DNA of 64,000 nt, from NCBI RefSeq assembly GCF_018614095.1, contig NZ_JAGGOY010000017.1:62001-126000 (forward strand). The letters run 5' to 3'. Positions 63,225 through 64,000 of this stretch are shown piece by piece (position 1 is the stretch's first letter; each line of letters opens with the position of its first letter). The position numbers and the translations under genes were made by a program. The notes beneath the pieces were generated by a model. That model saw nothing but the letters and a program-made list of their open reading frames with translations. It did not search any database and had not been told where the DNA came from. The stretch comes from Streptomyces sp. ISL-87 (GTDB lineage Bacteria; Actinomycetota; Actinomycetes; Streptomycetales; Streptomycetaceae).

Positions 63225-64000
63225 CTGCCGGCCTGTGCGGCAGGGCGCGCGTCGCGGAGAACCTTGGCGATGGACTCACCGACGGCGTGGGCGACGGGCG
63301 GTGGAAACGCGTTACCGACCTGGCGGTACTGGGCAGTCTTACCCGGCACCGGCTTCTCCGTCTTCTTGTCCCCGGCGAAGTCCCACGCCTCGGGGAAGCC
63401 CTGGATGACCGCCGCTTGGGTGACGGTCAGCATCGGGCCCTCGGGACGGAAGAGGTCCCGGTCCCAGCTCTTCTTCTCCTCCACCTCGTCCGGCGAGTTG
63501 GCCACGCCCATGGCGTTGACTCCGAGGAGCTTCCATGCGGCCTTCGCCCGGCTCGGCCCGAGGTCGGCGCCGCCGTGCTTCTTGGACCCGCCCACGAGCG
63601 TCGGGGCGATCCCGTCACGCTGGTCTTCCCAGCGCTTCAGGGCTTCCTCTGCTTTGGCTCCCAGTACGCCGCCCTTGTCCACGAAGGGCTTGAACCGCGC
63701 CTTCATCGACTCGCCGAGAGCAGCGCGTACGGTGACTGCCCCGGGCTTCGCCACCGGCCACTCGAACTTCCTGTCCCCCAGCACGTCCGTGCGGATGGCG
63801 ACCAGGATGGCCCGCGGCCGCAGCTGGGGCACTCCGAAGTCGCTGGCCTCAAGGACCTCCCAGCCGCAGACCGTGTAGGAGCCCTCATACTCGACTTTCT
63901 CACCCGTCTGCGGGTCCTTGGCGAGGCCGCCTTCGAGGCGTGCGATCACCCAGTCGCGGTATTCCTGGAACTTGTCGTCCTTGATTCCCCGGACGTTCTC
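63221..64000 (-). CDS. DNA (cytosine-5) methyltransferase, partial
   Basis: The C-terminal ~260 residues of a C5 methyltransferase; the gene continues past the right edge. ENVRGI (motif IV, ENV) lies at the very end of the window. VPQLRPRAILVAI is motif VIII (QxRxR), RDGIAPTLVGGSKK precedes motif IX, and QYRQVGNAFPPPVA is motif X. The PCQ nucleophile motif is outside. With the NaeI-like nuclease and Vsr it forms a restriction-modification locus; NaeI-type methylases are C5 enzymes. Confidence 0.92.
   Translation of the reverse strand, partial: ENVRGIKDDKFQEYRDWVIARLEGGLAKDPQTGEKVEYEGSYTVCGWEVLEASDFGVPQLRPRAILVAIRTDVLGDRKFEWPVAKPGAVTVRAALGESMKARFKPFVDKGGVLGAKAEEALKRWEDQRDGIAPTLVGGSKKHGGADLGPSRAKAAWKLLGVNAMGVANSPDEVEEKKSWDRDLFRPEGPMLTVTQAAVIQGFPEAWDFAGDKKTEKPVPGKTAQYRQVGNAFPPPVAHAVGESIAKVLRDARPAAQAGS

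Overview
This window is high-GC chromosomal DNA from a Streptomyces. The codon use, GTG starts and gene families are typical, and the gene order desD - beta-N-acetylhexosaminidase - small ORF - glmS - transporter - Usp - adpA - orn - tRNA-His - LacI matches, from memory, the S. coelicolor core around SCO2785-SCO2794. Later blocks (a two-component pair, a cdgA-type c-di-GMP enzyme, a Chb-type chitin LPMO) also fit that part of the chromosome. All family calls come from reading the sequence, not from searches.

Layout. 0-10 kb: 3' end of a desferrioxamine synthetase, amino-sugar genes, the developmental regulator adpA, oligoribonuclease and tRNA-His. 10-22 kb: small metabolic and regulatory genes, including a divergent NmrA/MarR pair with a strong palindrome, a decayed MFS gene, a DUF5993-DsbB-reductase operon, a response regulator/histidine kinase pair and an NsdA-like regulator. 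22.5-26.7 kb: a translationally coupled three-gene operon of a Cas4/RecB-type Fe-S nuclease, an unknown protein and an SF1 helicase, resembling Dna2 split into separate genes. 26.6-30.4 kb: an integrated, decayed element (XRE-TPR regulator, two small proteins, a resolvase remnant, a serine integrase lacking its catalytic N-terminus) sitting in the 3' end of that helicase. 30.5-42 kb: core genes, a PAS-GGDEF-EAL protein, chitinase, LPMO, and two of three identical tRNA-Lys genes. 42-49.7 kb: an SPFH protein with an enormous repetitive N-terminus, a cell-wall hydrolase, the third tRNA-Lys, a class F sortase pair and a HAD phosphatase. 49.8-52.4 kb: a scar of truncated genes (phosphodiesterase, ABC binding protein, tyrosine integrase, GntR) around an intact DinB gene. 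52.4-61.9 kb: two LAxTG surface proteins, a ROK regulator divergent from a Gfo/Idh/MocA oxidoreductase, a second YidC, a class E sortase and a SEC-C protein. 61.9-64 kb: a restriction-modification locus with a NaeI-like endonuclease, Vsr and a convergent C5 methyltransferase that runs off the window.

Themes. Chitin and N-acetylglucosamine: hexosaminidase, GlmS, GH18 chitinase and LPMO, three of them next to DasR-like (dre) palindromes. Development and signalling: adpA, which here has no TTA codon, and a cdgA-type c-di-GMP enzyme. Cell surface: class E and class F sortases with candidate substrates nearby. Genome defence and repair: the split Dna2-like operon and the NaeI-type restriction locus. 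The best candidates for undescribed biology are the nuclease/unknown/helicase operon together with the element that has replaced its 3' end, and the 1161-residue SPFH protein.
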